A stretch of 64,000 nucleotides of DNA from Larkinella knui (GCF_003858645.1 NZ_RQJP01000005.1:496001-560000), one strand, 5' to 3'. Shown: positions 25,145 to 35,211, numbered from the stretch's first letter. The notes: generated by a model not told the origin, from the letters alone. A program made the numbers and translations.

Positions 25145-25864
25145 ATGAACACCAATCACGAAAGAGTTGCTTTAGTAACCGGTGCAAACCGGGGACTGGG
25201 AAAAGAGATTTCTGGCGAGTTGTGCAAGAAAGGCTATGCGGTCTTCATGGCTTCGCGCGATGTAGAAAAAGGTCGTGATGCCGTTCGTGAATTATGTGAG
25301 CAAGGGTATGAAGCCATCTTCCTTCACATGGATGTTACCGACCCGGTCAGCATCAAAAACGCTTATGGGGCCTTCTCCCAAAAAGCCAGTCATTTAGACG
25401 TTCTGGTTAATAATGCGGCCATTCTGGAAGATAGTGACCGGCATATATCCATTTGCAAACTCAATGCGGAGTCGCTGGAACGTACGCTCAAAACCAATCT
25501 TATCGGCCCAATCATGGTGATTCAGGATTTTCTGCCGTTTTTGGAAAAAAGTGAAATTGGTGGGCGAATCATCAATATGACCAGTGATCTGGGTTCTCTT
25601 TCTCACATGCAGGACGACTATCCGGCCTACAGTCTTTCAAAAACCGCCCTGAACGCGATGACCCGGCAATTTGCGGCTGCTCTGGCGGGAAAAAACATCG
25701 CCGTAAACTGCACTAATCCGGGCTGGGTACAAACCAGTATGGGCGGCTCCGGCGCCAATCGCTCCGTTGAAAAGGGAGCTGAGACGGCCGTCTGGCTGGC
25801 TACAGAAGCTCCACTTCACGACACGGGTAAGTTCTGGAAAGACAAACGGGAAGTGCCCTGGTAA
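25145..25864 (+). CDS. SDR-family oxidoreductase, carbonyl-reductase type
   Basis: A 239-residue classical SDR. TGANRGLGKEI is the cofactor loop, then MASRDVEKG, whose Arg favours NADPH. DVLVNNAAILED is the NNA motif, and the active site is INMTSDLGSL with YPAYSLSKTAL (Tyr-x-x-x-Lys). The start was put at 25145 because the homology begins there; the frame is open from 25103 but those 14 residues are not SDR-like. These enzymes reduce small carbonyl compounds; the substrate is unknown. Possibly controlled by the MarR just upstream. Confidence 0.87.
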   Translation: MNTNHERVALVTGANRGLGKEISGELCKKGYAVFMASRDVEKGRDAVRELCEQGYEAIFLHMDVTDPVSIKNAYGAFSQKASHLDVLVNNAAILEDSDRHISICKLNAESLERTLKTNLIGPIMVIQDFLPFLEKSEIGGRIINMTSDLGSLSHMQDDYPAYSLSKTALNAMTRQFAAALAGKNIAVNCTNPGWVQTSMGGSGANRSVEKGAETAVWLATEAPLHDTGKFWKDKREVPW

Positions 25865-25875
25865 GTGGAATTTGC

Positions 25876-25883
25876 TATCTTCG
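25876..25883 (+). promoter_or_regulatory. Possible -7 element before the SMP-30 gene
   Basis: TATCTTCG, one base from TAnnTTTG, 23 bases before the ATG at 25906. No convincing -33 TTG at the right distance. It lies in the short gap after the SDR gene. Confidence 0.35.
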
Positions 25884-25905
25884 CATATTCCTGAACCTTA
25901 CTCGT

Positions 25906-26835
25906 ATGCCTATGAAATGTATTGGAAAAGGCAGCCTCCTTTTCGTGAGTCTGCTGCTGTGTTCATTGAAAAGCGTGAGCCGCGAAAAGCCGGTCAACGG
26001 AGCCGATTCGGTTAAAGTAACCGCACCGGGGGCCGTACCGAAACAGATTTCCAGCCAGTTTAAATTTACCGAAGGCCCCGCCGTCAATAAAAAGGGGGAT
26101 ATTTATTTTACCGATCAGCCCAACGATAAAATCTGGAAGTACGATACAGACGGCAAGCTGTCCTTGTATATGGACAAAACCGGACGTTCCAACGGACTTT
26201 TTTTTGATAAAAAAGGGAATCTGATTTCCTGCGCCGACGAAAAAGACGAGCTGTGGTCGATCAGCCCAAAAGGTAAAGTGACGGTTTTGTTAACTGATTT
26301 TGAAGGCAAGCGACTCAATGGTCCCAATGATTTGTGGATTGATTCGAAAGGCGGTATTTATTTCACCGATCCCTATTACCAGCGGGATTATTGGGAACGA
26401 AAAAAACCGGATCTTGACGGTCAAAAAGTCTATTATTTGCCCAAAGGGAAAAAACAACCGGTTGTCGTCGACGGCGATTTGATGCAACCCAACGGCATTG
26501 TGGGAACGCCTGATGGTAAGTTTCTGTATGTGGCCGATATTCGCGCCAACAAAACGTATAAATACCAGATCAACGGCGATGGTTCGCTGACCAACCGCCA
26601 GCTTTTTGTTTCGCAGGGTTCCGATGGGATGACGCTCGACAAGCAGGGCAATGTGTATCTCAGTGGCCGGGGTGTAACCGTTTATAACCCCACCGGCGAA
26701 AAACTTCAGGTGATTCCGGTTCCATCGCGCTGGGTTGGCAATATTTGTTTTGGCGGAAAGGACCGCAGCACGCTTTTCATTACCGCATCGGAGTCGGTTT
26801 ACACTTTAGAGATGCAGGTAAAAGGGGTGGAATAA
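25906..26835 (+). CDS. SMP-30/gluconolactonase-like beta-propeller, exported
   Basis: A 309-residue protein with a signal peptide (LLFVSLLLCSLKSVS) and a six-bladed propeller. Calcium-site motifs of the SMP-30/gluconolaconase family are present: FTEGPAVNKKGDIYFTD with the ligand Glu, GPNDLWIDSKGGIYFTDPYY with Asn and Asp, QPNGIVGTPDGKFLYVADI with Asn, and SDGMTLDKQGNVYLS with Asp. All four ligands are conserved. It should hydrolyse a sugar or related lactone in the periplasm. Confidence 0.87.
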   Translation: MPMKCIGKGSLLFVSLLLCSLKSVSREKPVNGADSVKVTAPGAVPKQISSQFKFTEGPAVNKKGDIYFTDQPNDKIWKYDTDGKLSLYMDKTGRSNGLFFDKKGNLISCADEKDELWSISPKGKVTVLLTDFEGKRLNGPNDLWIDSKGGIYFTDPYYQRDYWERKKPDLDGQKVYYLPKGKKQPVVVDGDLMQPNGIVGTPDGKFLYVADIRANKTYKYQINGDGSLTNRQLFVSQGSDGMTLDKQGNVYLSGRGVTVYNPTGEKLQVIPVPSRWVGNICFGGKDRSTLFITASESVYTLEMQVKGVE

Positions 26836-26874
26836 ACGCGGCATCAACCACGCTTTATCCGAAAGACTATAAGT

Positions 26875-26908
26875 AAAAAGGCGATCCCGGCACCGGGATC
26901 GCCTTTTT
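26875..26908. terminator. Bidirectional terminator
   Basis: AAAAAGGCGATCCCGG and CCGGGATCGCCTTTTT form a perfect 16-base stem around a two-base centre. It sits between the convergent SMP-30 and lipoprotein genes and can end both transcripts. Confidence 0.9.
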
Positions 26909-26926
26909 ACTTGTAATGCATACCAA

Positions 26927-27430
26927 TCAGGCCAGAATGCGCACCCGCACGGGCGTCGCTACAACTGTAGAACCGTTGTCCAGCGTGACCAGGAAAACAA
27001 ACGCAATTTCCCGGAAATTGGGCAAAGCCAGCAGAGTCGTAGGAACGGCGGGTCTTTTCGCGGCAAAATCCTTGACAGTCGTAGTAAACTCCGCCGTCGT
27101 TCCGTTTCCGGCGATGGGAGCGGTGTTGTAGTTGCCCGCCGTTGTCAGCGTTCCGGCGTTGATGCTGGTGGCGCCAGCCGCTACTTTGGTGATCTCCTTG
27201 ATCGTCCGCCCACTCGAAGCCGGGATTGAAAGGGTAATTTTGATGTTACCACCAGCCGCCAGCGATACTTCGTAATACGGGTCGAAACCATAGGTCGTTG
27301 CACCTGTGTAAGTTACAGGAACGGCCGGCCGGTTGTCCTGAACCAGGTCGCTGTAAACGTAATCGTCTTTGCAGGAAACGCCGGCAAACGCGAGTACGGT
27401 AAGCAGAAGGAATTGAGTTATTTTTTTCAT
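26927..27430 (-). CDS. Small lipoprotein following SusD
   Basis: A 167-residue lipoprotein. The signal is MKKITQFLLLTVLAFAGVSC with the lipidated Cys20. The mature part is rich in Thr, Ala and Gly with beta-strand spacing, for example YYEVSLAAGGNIKITLSIPA. No family is recognised with certainty; it resembles the small Ig-like or surface-binding lipoproteins that follow SusCD pairs. It lies 28 bases after the SusD gene, and a wrong upstream start (27586) would overlap SusD. Confidence 0.75.
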   Translation of the reverse strand: MKKITQFLLLTVLAFAGVSCKDDYVYSDLVQDNRPAVPVTYTGATTYGFDPYYEVSLAAGGNIKITLSIPASSGRTIKEITKVAAGATSINAGTLTTAGNYNTAPIAGNGTTAEFTTTVKDFAAKRPAVPTTLLALPNFREIAFVFLVTLDNGSTVVATPVRVRILA

Positions 27431-27458
27431 GATAGTATCTTTGTTAACGAATGACTGA

Positions 27459-28970
27459 TTAATCAACATCCCACCACACGCGTACGTTGGACTGTGGACC
27501 CGGATTCGGGAAAGCCGGATTTCGCTCGATTTCCTGCGTGATGTAAGCCGCCCGAACCGGCCGCGTTCCGTCAATACCGACCGCATTCAGTGAAGCGGTC
27601 AGCTTGGGATAACCGGTTCTGCGCCAGTCGTTCCAGGACTCCAGCCCATTGCCCGTCCATGCAATCCACTTTTGGGTGATGATTTGTTCCAGTTTTTGTT
27701 CGTTGGTTCCCGTCAGCGTAGCCACATTCGGATTGGCCGCCAGGTACGCCGTAATGGCCGCGTCGGTGATGCCCGCCAATTTCATCGAAGCCGTAATGCC
27801 TTCGGTATAAAGCGCCTGCGGATCACCCGGCGTGCCGAGCGTCAGGGCCGATTCGGCCAGAATAAACGCCCGCTGAAAGTTAGTAACCAGCCGCACCGGT
27901 CCTTCACCCTGAGCACCGGTAACGTACGGAGCGTAGCGTGACCAGGTGGTGGCGGGCGAGGGCAAGGTACCCCGGAAACCGTTGTCAATGGTTACATAAT
28001 CAGCGGCTGGTTTCGTGAAAAATACCGGTAGCCGCGGATCGGTTTTCGTTGGGTCGGTCGCACTGGGACGCAGTACGTTCAAAAACCGGGTGCTCATAAT
28101 CAGTTCGTTACTGAATGAACCGAAAATGGCCAGGTTCCAGATGGCGCTGGTACTGCCGACGCTGCTACCAAATTTGACGTTCAGATCCTGCGCATTGCTG
28201 GTGATGTACATATTCTTGGTCAGCACCTCCGTGATGATCTGTTTGGCCAGAGCCGGCTCTTTTTTGCTGATGGTATTGGCCAGTTTCAGCAGCATGGTGT
28301 TACCCGCGCGTTTCCAGTTGTCCAGGTTTCCGCCGTAAACGATGTCATCCGTTGTCGGCTTGAGGGTCGAAGCCGCTTGTACCGGCGTAAGGGTCGAAGC
28401 CACTTCCAGGTCCGCCAGCCCTTCCCGCACCAGGTCGAACAAACTTTGAATACCCTGAGCCTGGTTTCCCTTGTAGATATCTTCCTGTTTGTCGAGCCGG
28501 GGTTGCAGAAATTCCTCGCCTTTCAGCGCCTGTGAATACGGAACATCCCCCCAGATATCCGTTGCCATGCTGAAGGCATACGCTTTCATGATCTTGGCAA
28601 TACCGGTATACATCTTTGAATCGGTCTGGTTGGCCACTTCAATGAGTTTCTGGGCATTAACCAGCGTTCCTCCGTATAAATCGAAGCGCCATTGATTCCC
28701 AAAATCAGCTCCGTTGGTATTGAAAATATCATAAGCTGCCGGACTTCCGTTGGCCCCGGCGAGGTAGTTCATAACCACGGAGCCAAACCGGTTCAGTTCG
28801 CCATTGTTGGCAAAACCGGCACCGGCCAGCACGGTTGGCAAGAGAACAGAAGGAGTGGCTGTGGCCGAGTTATTGGGCGATACGTTGATATCGTCAACGA
28901 AACCGCCACAGGCACCCATCGACAACAGGATGGGCACCATCAGGTATTTTTTATAACTTGAGAAGTTCAT
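27459..28970 (-). CDS. SusD/RagB-family outer membrane lipoprotein
   Basis: A 503-residue SusD-like protein of the SusD-like_2 branch. The lipobox SMGAC gives Cys21, then GGFVDDINVSPNNSATATP, typical of this branch. Repeated helical TPR segments follow, such as KIMKAYAFSMATDIWGDVPY, the well-known alpha-helical core. It would sit over the SusC channel as a nutrient-binding lid. The substrate cannot be told from the sequence. It starts 23 bases after the SusC stop. Confidence 0.93.
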   Translation of the reverse strand: MNFSSYKKYLMVPILLSMGACGGFVDDINVSPNNSATATPSVLLPTVLAGAGFANNGELNRFGSVVMNYLAGANGSPAAYDIFNTNGADFGNQWRFDLYGGTLVNAQKLIEVANQTDSKMYTGIAKIMKAYAFSMATDIWGDVPYSQALKGEEFLQPRLDKQEDIYKGNQAQGIQSLFDLVREGLADLEVASTLTPVQAASTLKPTTDDIVYGGNLDNWKRAGNTMLLKLANTISKKEPALAKQIITEVLTKNMYITSNAQDLNVKFGSSVGSTSAIWNLAIFGSFSNELIMSTRFLNVLRPSATDPTKTDPRLPVFFTKPAADYVTIDNGFRGTLPSPATTWSRYAPYVTGAQGEGPVRLVTNFQRAFILAESALTLGTPGDPQALYTEGITASMKLAGITDAAITAYLAANPNVATLTGTNEQKLEQIITQKWIAWTGNGLESWNDWRRTGYPKLTASLNAVGIDGTRPVRAAYITQEIERNPAFPNPGPQSNVRVWWDVD

Positions 28971-28993
28971 TGTCAGAAAATGATGAAGGTTTA

Positions 28994-31900
28994 TTAAAAC
29001 GTAAACCGCAGATTGACCCCATAATTCCGGGTGTTCGGAGCGCCATTCAAATCGAGCCCCTGAATGTTACCCGCACCCTGCGTGTTTACCTCCGGATCCA
29101 TGTAGTAGTTTGGTGCGTAGAAGAACAGATTCCGACCGCTTACCCCAACCGAAATACCGCCAAAAGGCGTTTTTCCAATCAGACTGGCGGGCAGGCTGTA
29201 GCTCAGGGCTACCTCACGCAAACGATAAACCGTTGCATCGAACACGGCTGCTTCCGACGCCAGACCACCCAGACCCGCCCAGTAGGTTTGGGCACTTACC
29301 TGAATGTTGTTCGGGGTATACGACTTGGTTCCGTCGGCGTTGGTTACTTCAATTACACCCGGCAAAATGCGGGGCTGGTCCCGATCAAATCCCGTTACTT
29401 TCAGGTGACCCTGGCTCCGCAAATCGACGGCACCAAATGAGTACAGTTGACCACCCTGGCGCGTATCGACCAAAACCGAAAGCGATAAGCCTTTGTAGCT
29501 GAACGTGTTTGTTAAACCGGCGGTCCATTTCGGATTGGGGTTTGCAATGACCTGACCGGCAATACCGGGTGTAAATTGACCGGTATTCGGGTTGATCAGG
29601 TAGTCACCCTGCGGGCTGCGGGCGTTGGCAGTTCCCACAATCACACCGTAGGGCTGATTCAGCACAATAGACGGGTTGATGCCGGTAAAAGCATTTCCGG
29701 TAATGGGTGACTGGGTGACACCGGGCGCAATCTCTTCCACTTTATTGCGGATGCGGGTAAAATTGAGAACCAGATCCCACTTGAATCCGCTGGCGGTACG
29801 AACCGGTGTTGTGTTCAGAACCAGTTCGATCCCCCGGTTCCGCATGGAGCCGACGTTGGTGGTGCGGGTGTCATACCCACTGGAGTTAGAAACCGATACG
29901 TTAAAAATCTGGTTGGTACTGCGACTGTCGAAATAGGCAAAATCGATGCTGGCCCGGTTGCGGAACAGCCCTAAATTAAGACCAACTTCATACGAACGCA
30001 CAAACTCCGGCGTCAGATTAGGATTCCCGATCCGGCTGCTGATCCCAAAACCCGGCAGGCTGGCACCGACAGAAATCGGGAAGGTAAGGCTGGCCGCATT
30101 ATTTCCGTAGGCGGCCGGTACGTAAACCGAGCTTAACAGATACGGATCCGCATCCCGGCCTACGCGGGCGATACTGGCCCGCACTTTAGCGTATGACAAC
30201 ACATTCGAATTGAGTTTGAAAGCGTCGGTGGGTACAAAGCTAAGTGCTGCGGAGGGATAGAAGTAGGTGTTGCTGGCTTTGGGGAGCGTCGACGACCGAT
30301 CGACCCGGCCCGTTAATTCCAGAAACAAATAGTTCTGGTAGCCCAGTGAAAGCTGGCCGTAATACCCCACCAACCGGCGGAGCGTATTTGCTTCCGTACT
30401 GGCCGAGAATACCGCCCCGTTGCTTACGTTCTCAAAACCGGGAATGGACAGCTGCTGGCTAATGAGAGTAGGGTTCTGCGTTTTACGCTGGTTGATGTTA
30501 TTTCCCAGCAACAGGTTGGCATTCAGACCTTCCAGAAACAGATTGTCTTTCTGAGCCGAAATGATCAGGTCACCGTTTAGCTCCGAGCGGAAGAAAATAT
30601 CCTCCCGAAGTTCACCCGCGGGCGTCCGGGCCGAACCGATAGCGGCCACCAGTTTCCGGCGATCCGTGTACGTGTCGGCCGTGGCCCGGTACGAAACATT
30701 CAGCCACTTGGTGACGTCGTAACCAATCTGAATATTGCCAAAAACCCGGTCAACCTGACCTTGCAGCGTCTCGTTGTATGCACTCCACAACGGGTGGTTT
30801 TGGGTAGTTATGTAGTAATTGCTCCGACCGACCGCGTTTTGATAAGGACGGCCAATCAGGTCATAGCTGCGGGGAATCCGGGTTAATTGACCGAAGGCAC
30901 TCCCGCCGTTACCACCTGGTATTCCATTCTGAACAGTTTGAACGTAGGTTACGGTTCCGTTCACTTTAATACCGTTGCTCAGTTTCGATTCACCCCCAAG
31001 CTGAATGTTCGTCCGGTTAAATTTGGTGTTGGGAATAACCCCTTTCTGTAGCGTATTGCCTACGGCCAGAATGAAATTCCGACGCTCGTCGCCGGAAGCG
31101 ATGTTGAATGAGTTCTGAAGAATGCTGCCCTGACGGTAGAAATCCTTGACGTTATTGGGGTAGGCCTGATACGGAACGGTTTCGCCCTGTGCGTTCACAA
31201 CCTGCGTCAGCGCACCCCCAAATTTCGGCCCCCACGAGTTACCTGACGAGTTGACGAAGTTATTCTGGGTTCCCTGGCCGTAATCGTTTTGAAATTCGGC
31301 CAAACCGTACACATTTTGTACGTTGAACGACGAGTTGACGGTAACCTCGGTTTTGCCTTTCATGTTCCGACCGGTTTTGGTCGTAATCACGATGGCGCCG
31401 GCCGAAGCTCTGGAACCGTACAAAACCGCAGCCGCCGGGCCCTTCAGCACGTTGATGGACTCGATGCTTTCCGGGTTGATGTCGGAAAGACGGTTGGCCG
31501 GTTGTGATCCGAAAAGGGTGTTTTCGGTCTGATTCAGGTCGTTGCTGAAAATGATGCCGTCGACCACGATCAGAGGCTGGTTGCTTCCGTTAAAAGACGT
31601 GACACCCCGGATGTTGATGTTCGTCGAAGCGCCCGGCGCTCCGCTGGCGGTGGTAATGTTTACTCCGGCCAGTTTACCCTGAAGCGCATTCAGAACATTG
31701 GGTTCCGAGCGTTGGGCCAGCACATCTCCCCGCACATCCTGCGTCGAATAGCCCAGCGAACGCCGGTCGCGCTCGATGCCCTGGGCCGTTACTACAACTT
31801 CGGATAATTGACTGGCGTCCGATTTGAGTTGGACGTTGACGACAGACTGATTACCGACTACAATTTCCTGGGTAGCGGTTCCGATGAAGCTAAAAACCAA

Positions 31901-32113
31901 ACGGGCGTTGGCTGGAACATTGGTCAGACTGTAGTTTCCGTCTGAATCGGTGGTGGTACCACGGCTGGTACCTTTCAATTGAATGCTCACACCCGGGAGA
32001 GTGGAGCCGTCGTCGGATGAAGTGACTTTACCGGTCACCGTCCGATCCTGGGCTAGCGCGGGCAGAGCAAAAAGCACGCACATTAGCCAGAATCCGGCTA
32101 AACGTTTTCTCAT
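28994..32113 (-). CDS. SusC/RagA-family TonB-dependent transporter
   Basis: A 1039-residue outer membrane transporter. The signal peptide (FWLMCVLFALPALAQ) is followed by a carboxypeptidase-like domain (VTGKVTSSDDGSTLPGVSIQ). The TonB box/plug region (SEVVVTAQGIERDRRSLGYS; SIESINVLKGPAAAVLYGSR) and a large barrel ending NTRNYGVNLRFTF complete it. The start at 32113 was preferred over 32191 because the signal peptide begins there. It forms the SusCD channel with the next gene; no glycoside hydrolase is adjacent, so the cargo may not be a glycan. Confidence 0.95.
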   Translation of the reverse strand: MRKRLAGFWLMCVLFALPALAQDRTVTGKVTSSDDGSTLPGVSIQLKGTSRGTTTDSDGNYSLTNVPANARLVFSFIGTATQEIVVGNQSVVNVQLKSDASQLSEVVVTAQGIERDRRSLGYSTQDVRGDVLAQRSEPNVLNALQGKLAGVNITTASGAPGASTNINIRGVTSFNGSNQPLIVVDGIIFSNDLNQTENTLFGSQPANRLSDINPESIESINVLKGPAAAVLYGSRASAGAIVITTKTGRNMKGKTEVTVNSSFNVQNVYGLAEFQNDYGQGTQNNFVNSSGNSWGPKFGGALTQVVNAQGETVPYQAYPNNVKDFYRQGSILQNSFNIASGDERRNFILAVGNTLQKGVIPNTKFNRTNIQLGGESKLSNGIKVNGTVTYVQTVQNGIPGGNGGSAFGQLTRIPRSYDLIGRPYQNAVGRSNYYITTQNHPLWSAYNETLQGQVDRVFGNIQIGYDVTKWLNVSYRATADTYTDRRKLVAAIGSARTPAGELREDIFFRSELNGDLIISAQKDNLFLEGLNANLLLGNNINQRKTQNPTLISQQLSIPGFENVSNGAVFSASTEANTLRRLVGYYGQLSLGYQNYLFLELTGRVDRSSTLPKASNTYFYPSAALSFVPTDAFKLNSNVLSYAKVRASIARVGRDADPYLLSSVYVPAAYGNNAASLTFPISVGASLPGFGISSRIGNPNLTPEFVRSYEVGLNLGLFRNRASIDFAYFDSRSTNQIFNVSVSNSSGYDTRTTNVGSMRNRGIELVLNTTPVRTASGFKWDLVLNFTRIRNKVEEIAPGVTQSPITGNAFTGINPSIVLNQPYGVIVGTANARSPQGDYLINPNTGQFTPGIAGQVIANPNPKWTAGLTNTFSYKGLSLSVLVDTRQGGQLYSFGAVDLRSQGHLKVTGFDRDQPRILPGVIEVTNADGTKSYTPNNIQVSAQTYWAGLGGLASEAAVFDATVYRLREVALSYSLPASLIGKTPFGGISVGVSGRNLFFYAPNYYMDPEVNTQGAGNIQGLDLNGAPNTRNYGVNLRFTF

Positions 32114-32152
32114 AGATAGGTTATTATTTGGATGAACGTAAAAAAATGGATG

Positions 32153-32160
32153 CAAAAGTA
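32153..32160 (-). promoter_or_regulatory. Probable -7 element of susC
   Basis: On the minus strand TACTTTTG matches TAnnTTTG, 39 bases before the ATG at 32113. A TTTG at 32188-32185 is 24 bases upstream, wider than the usual 19-21. It also argues against the upstream start at 32191. Confidence 0.5.
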
Positions 32161-32605
32161 CTTCTATACGAGCAATAAATAAACCAAACAAGACGTTAAA
32201 TAAATTTTTTTTCAGACATACCTATTTGCAGGCTTCTCAATCGGGTTTGGAAGAAGATCAGGCTGCTGGTAAATTATACAAAAACAGGTTCGGCTCTAAA
32301 AAGCAAAGGGGCATGAAGCGAATCAAACCGCTTTTAAGCCGATGCAATCTTAAAAAGAAAACAGTATATCGCTGAATGATAACAGATTATGAACTGGCTT
32401 TCGGCAGAAGCGAGCAGAGAGAAGAAATCATAAGGGTTGGAACCGTATGGTATTTCTAGTATATTTATTGGGGTAAGTCACGACGCTTTTAGATTGGGAA
32501 GTTTGAGTACAACTTTTTGTTATAATTTCCGTATAATTCAGCATCAAACTCGTTAATTGCATTTCAAAAATTGGTTCAAAGGACTTTCATAACGACGTAT
32601 AGAGT
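32161..32605. other. Divergent intergenic region
   Basis: About 445 bases between the susC promoter and the M20 gene. It contains no convincing open frame, RNA or repeat. The region near 32500-32535 is A+T-rich and probably carries the plus-strand promoter, but no consensus element could be fixed. Confidence 0.5.
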
Positions 32606-33937
32606 ATGAGTAAAAAGACGGTTTACGCACTTATTTACGCCATTTTTCCGATTGTGCTTCAGGCTCAGTCGCCCCTGAAGAATCAGATGAATAAACTGGC
32701 CGATGGATTGGAGAAAAAAGTAATTACATGGCGACGTGAGATTCACCAGAACCCGGAATTAGGCAACCGCGAACTCCAAACTTCCGCCAAAATTGCCGCT
32801 CATCTCCATTCGTTGGGTATCGAAGTGAAAACCAACGTGGCGAAAACCGGTGTTGTCGGTATTTTAAAGGGCGGAAAACCGGGCCCGGTGGTGGCATTGC
32901 GGGCCGACATGGATGGATTGCCGGTGACGGAACGGGGTGATCTGCCGTTTAAATCAACCGTAACGACGGACTATAACGGGCAAAAAACGGGCGTCATGCA
33001 TGCGTGTGGTCATGATTCGCACGTGGCCATCATGATGGGCGTTGCGGAAGTTCTGGCGAGTGTCAAAAACGATCTGAAAGGAACCGTCAAATTTATCTTT
33101 CAACCCGCCGAGGAAGGCCCGCCGGCGGGCGAAGAAGGCGGGGCGCAACTGATGGTGAAAGAAGGCGTTCTGGAAAATCCGAAAGTCGACGCCATATTTG
33201 GTCTGCACATCAACTCCCAAACGGAAGTTGGAACGATCAAATACCGCCCTGGCGCCACGATGGCCGCCGTTGATTTTTTCAGCGTGAAAGTGAAAGGCAA
33301 ACAGACACACGGAGCCGCTCCGTGGTCAGGCGTCGATCCGATTGTTACGACATCGCAAATTGTGATGGGGTTGCAAACCATCGTCAGCCGGAATCTGGCC
33401 ATTACGGAATACCCGGCGGTGGTGACCGTCGGAGCCGTGCACGGCGGTATCCGGCAGAATATCATTCCGGAAGAAGTCAACATGATTGGAACCATCCGTT
33501 CGTTTACGCCGGAAATGCAGAAAACCATCCATCGGCGCATCAACGAAATTGCCACCAACATTTCGGAAAGTGCCGGCGCGAAAGCCGATGTCAAAATTGA
33601 CGTCATGTATCCGGTAACCTACAACGATCCGGCTCTGACGGATCAGATGGTGCCCACGCTCGAATCCGTAGCCGGAAAAGACAACGTGCTCATCCGTCCG
33701 CTCGATACCGGTGCGGAAGACTTCTCTTTTTTCCAGCAAAAAGTACCCGGTTTTTTCTTCTTTCTAGGAGGAATGCCCAAAGGCCGAAAACTGGAAGATG
33801 CCGCCCCGCATCATACCCCGGATTTTTTCATTGACGAAAGCGGTTTTGGCCTGGGAGTCAAATCGTTATGCCATCTGACGGTCGATTATATGGAGCAGTG
33901 GAAAGGTGCCGGAATGGCGAGCGGAAAGAAGAAGTGA
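32606..33937 (+). CDS. Exported M20-family amidohydrolase
   Basis: A 443-residue M20D peptidase/aminoacylase. The signal peptide (TVYALIYAIFPIVLQA) is followed by WRREIHQNPELGNREL, the family opening. Metal ligands are visible in MHACGHDSHVAIMMG (Cys, His, Asp, His), FIFQPAEEGPP (Glu-Glu), GLHIN (His) and the final HHTPDFFIDE (His). The dimerisation domain includes GKQTHGAAPWSGVDP. It resembles hippurate or N-acyl-amino-acid hydrolases such as AmhX, and should act in the periplasm. Confidence 0.92.
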   Translation: MSKKTVYALIYAIFPIVLQAQSPLKNQMNKLADGLEKKVITWRREIHQNPELGNRELQTSAKIAAHLHSLGIEVKTNVAKTGVVGILKGGKPGPVVALRADMDGLPVTERGDLPFKSTVTTDYNGQKTGVMHACGHDSHVAIMMGVAEVLASVKNDLKGTVKFIFQPAEEGPPAGEEGGAQLMVKEGVLENPKVDAIFGLHINSQTEVGTIKYRPGATMAAVDFFSVKVKGKQTHGAAPWSGVDPIVTTSQIVMGLQTIVSRNLAITEYPAVVTVGAVHGGIRQNIIPEEVNMIGTIRSFTPEMQKTIHRRINEIATNISESAGAKADVKIDVMYPVTYNDPALTDQMVPTLESVAGKDNVLIRPLDTGAEDFSFFQQKVPGFFFFLGGMPKGRKLEDAAPHHTPDFFIDESGFGLGVKSLCHLTVDYMEQWKGAGMASGKKK

Positions 33938-34005
33938 GGGCTTGAAACTGCCCTCGCTGGGGGCACGTTTCGATTAGCCGTTCTTTCAGCAGATTCCGTA
34001 TTCGT

Positions 34006-34986
34006 TTAAAACCTCAGTTTCCCTCCCTCATGCGTCACCTCCAATTCCGCCATCCGCCCAATCGGCATGGCTAAATTGCGGGCCACATGGCCGACCGGAA
34101 AATCGAAGCAAACCGGAAAATCATACCCGGTTAGGTGCTCCGCAATAATTTCAGGAGCGGTTTTGCCGAACGGTGCCGACTCATTGATCCGCATTTCCGT
34201 AAACTGACCTACCATCAAACCGGCCAGACCCGCCAGCCGACCGGAGCGACGGAGTTGGATCATCATGCGATCCACAGAGAAAAGCGTTTCGTCGATGTCT
34301 TCAATGAACAGGAGCTTGCCGGTCAGGTCAATGTCAGAGGGCGTCCCCAAACTATGCATCAGCAGCGTCAAATTACCGCCTGCCAGTTGCCCCGTGGCAG
34401 TTCCGGGGCGATTGAGTACATGCGACGGGCTGGTATACGGCTCAACGGTTTCGCCAAAAAGGCATTGCCGTAAGGTTTCAATCGCTTCTTCGACGCCCTC
34501 ACTCCCAAATAATTTGGGCATAATGGCGTGCAGGCTCTGAACGCCCAGGTGGTGCAGGTGGCAGTGCATAACCGTAATGTCGCTAAAACCCACAATCCAC
34601 TTCGGCTTTTTTAGAAACTGCGTAAAATCAAGCTGATCGAGAATCCGGTAACTGCCGTAGCCCCCGCGCGCCGAAAAAATGGCATGAATAGCCGGGTCAT
34701 CAAGCATCTGTTGCAGGTCGCGGGCACGCAGGTTGTCATCTCCCGCAAATTGAAAATAACTACTTCGGAGCGATTCACCTTCAACCACCTCCAGCGCCCA
34801 CTCATTGCGGAGAATCCGGAAAGCCGGCTCGAGGGTCTCGTAGTCTAAACGGCTGGCCATCGCCAGCACGCCCACCCGTTGACCGGGCTGTAAAAAAGGG
34901 GGATGTATCAAATTAATTTCAGTTTTTGGAAGAAACGAAAACGCTCTTGTTTCAAACTGGTTTCCGGTTGGTAAGTCAATAGTCAA
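34006..34986 (-). CDS. LD-carboxypeptidase, peptidase family S66
   Basis: A 326-residue serine peptidase. FSARGGYGSYRILDQLD holds the nucleophilic Ser region (GGYG), LLFIEDIDETLFSVDRM the catalytic Glu, and DFPVGHVARNLAMPIG the His. The Ser-Glu-His triad is intact. It trims the terminal D-Ala from murein tetrapeptides during peptidoglycan recycling. The first 25 residues (MTIDLPTGNQFETRAFSFLP) are not typical, so a later start near the LIHPPFLQPG block is possible. Confidence 0.9.
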   Translation of the reverse strand: MTIDLPTGNQFETRAFSFLPKTEINLIHPPFLQPGQRVGVLAMASRLDYETLEPAFRILRNEWALEVVEGESLRSSYFQFAGDDNLRARDLQQMLDDPAIHAIFSARGGYGSYRILDQLDFTQFLKKPKWIVGFSDITVMHCHLHHLGVQSLHAIMPKLFGSEGVEEAIETLRQCLFGETVEPYTSPSHVLNRPGTATGQLAGGNLTLLMHSLGTPSDIDLTGKLLFIEDIDETLFSVDRMMIQLRRSGRLAGLAGLMVGQFTEMRINESAPFGKTAPEIIAEHLTGYDFPVCFDFPVGHVARNLAMPIGRMAELEVTHEGGKLRF

Positions 34987-35211
34987 AGGCCCATTTTGGG
35001 TTTCTACAGCGCAAAGGCAACCAATTCGTTAGTCTTTTGTTTTTATTTCTAATAAAAATTTAATTTTAGATAACTAGCTGATATTAGCGAACTTGGCTAC
35101 TATTTTTTAATTTGCCGGGAACTACTTACTGGAACTGGCTGCAAAAATACTTATTATTGTTTCTATATATTCAAAAGAATATACTACCATCTCTAGGTAC
35201 GCAAAGATAAG

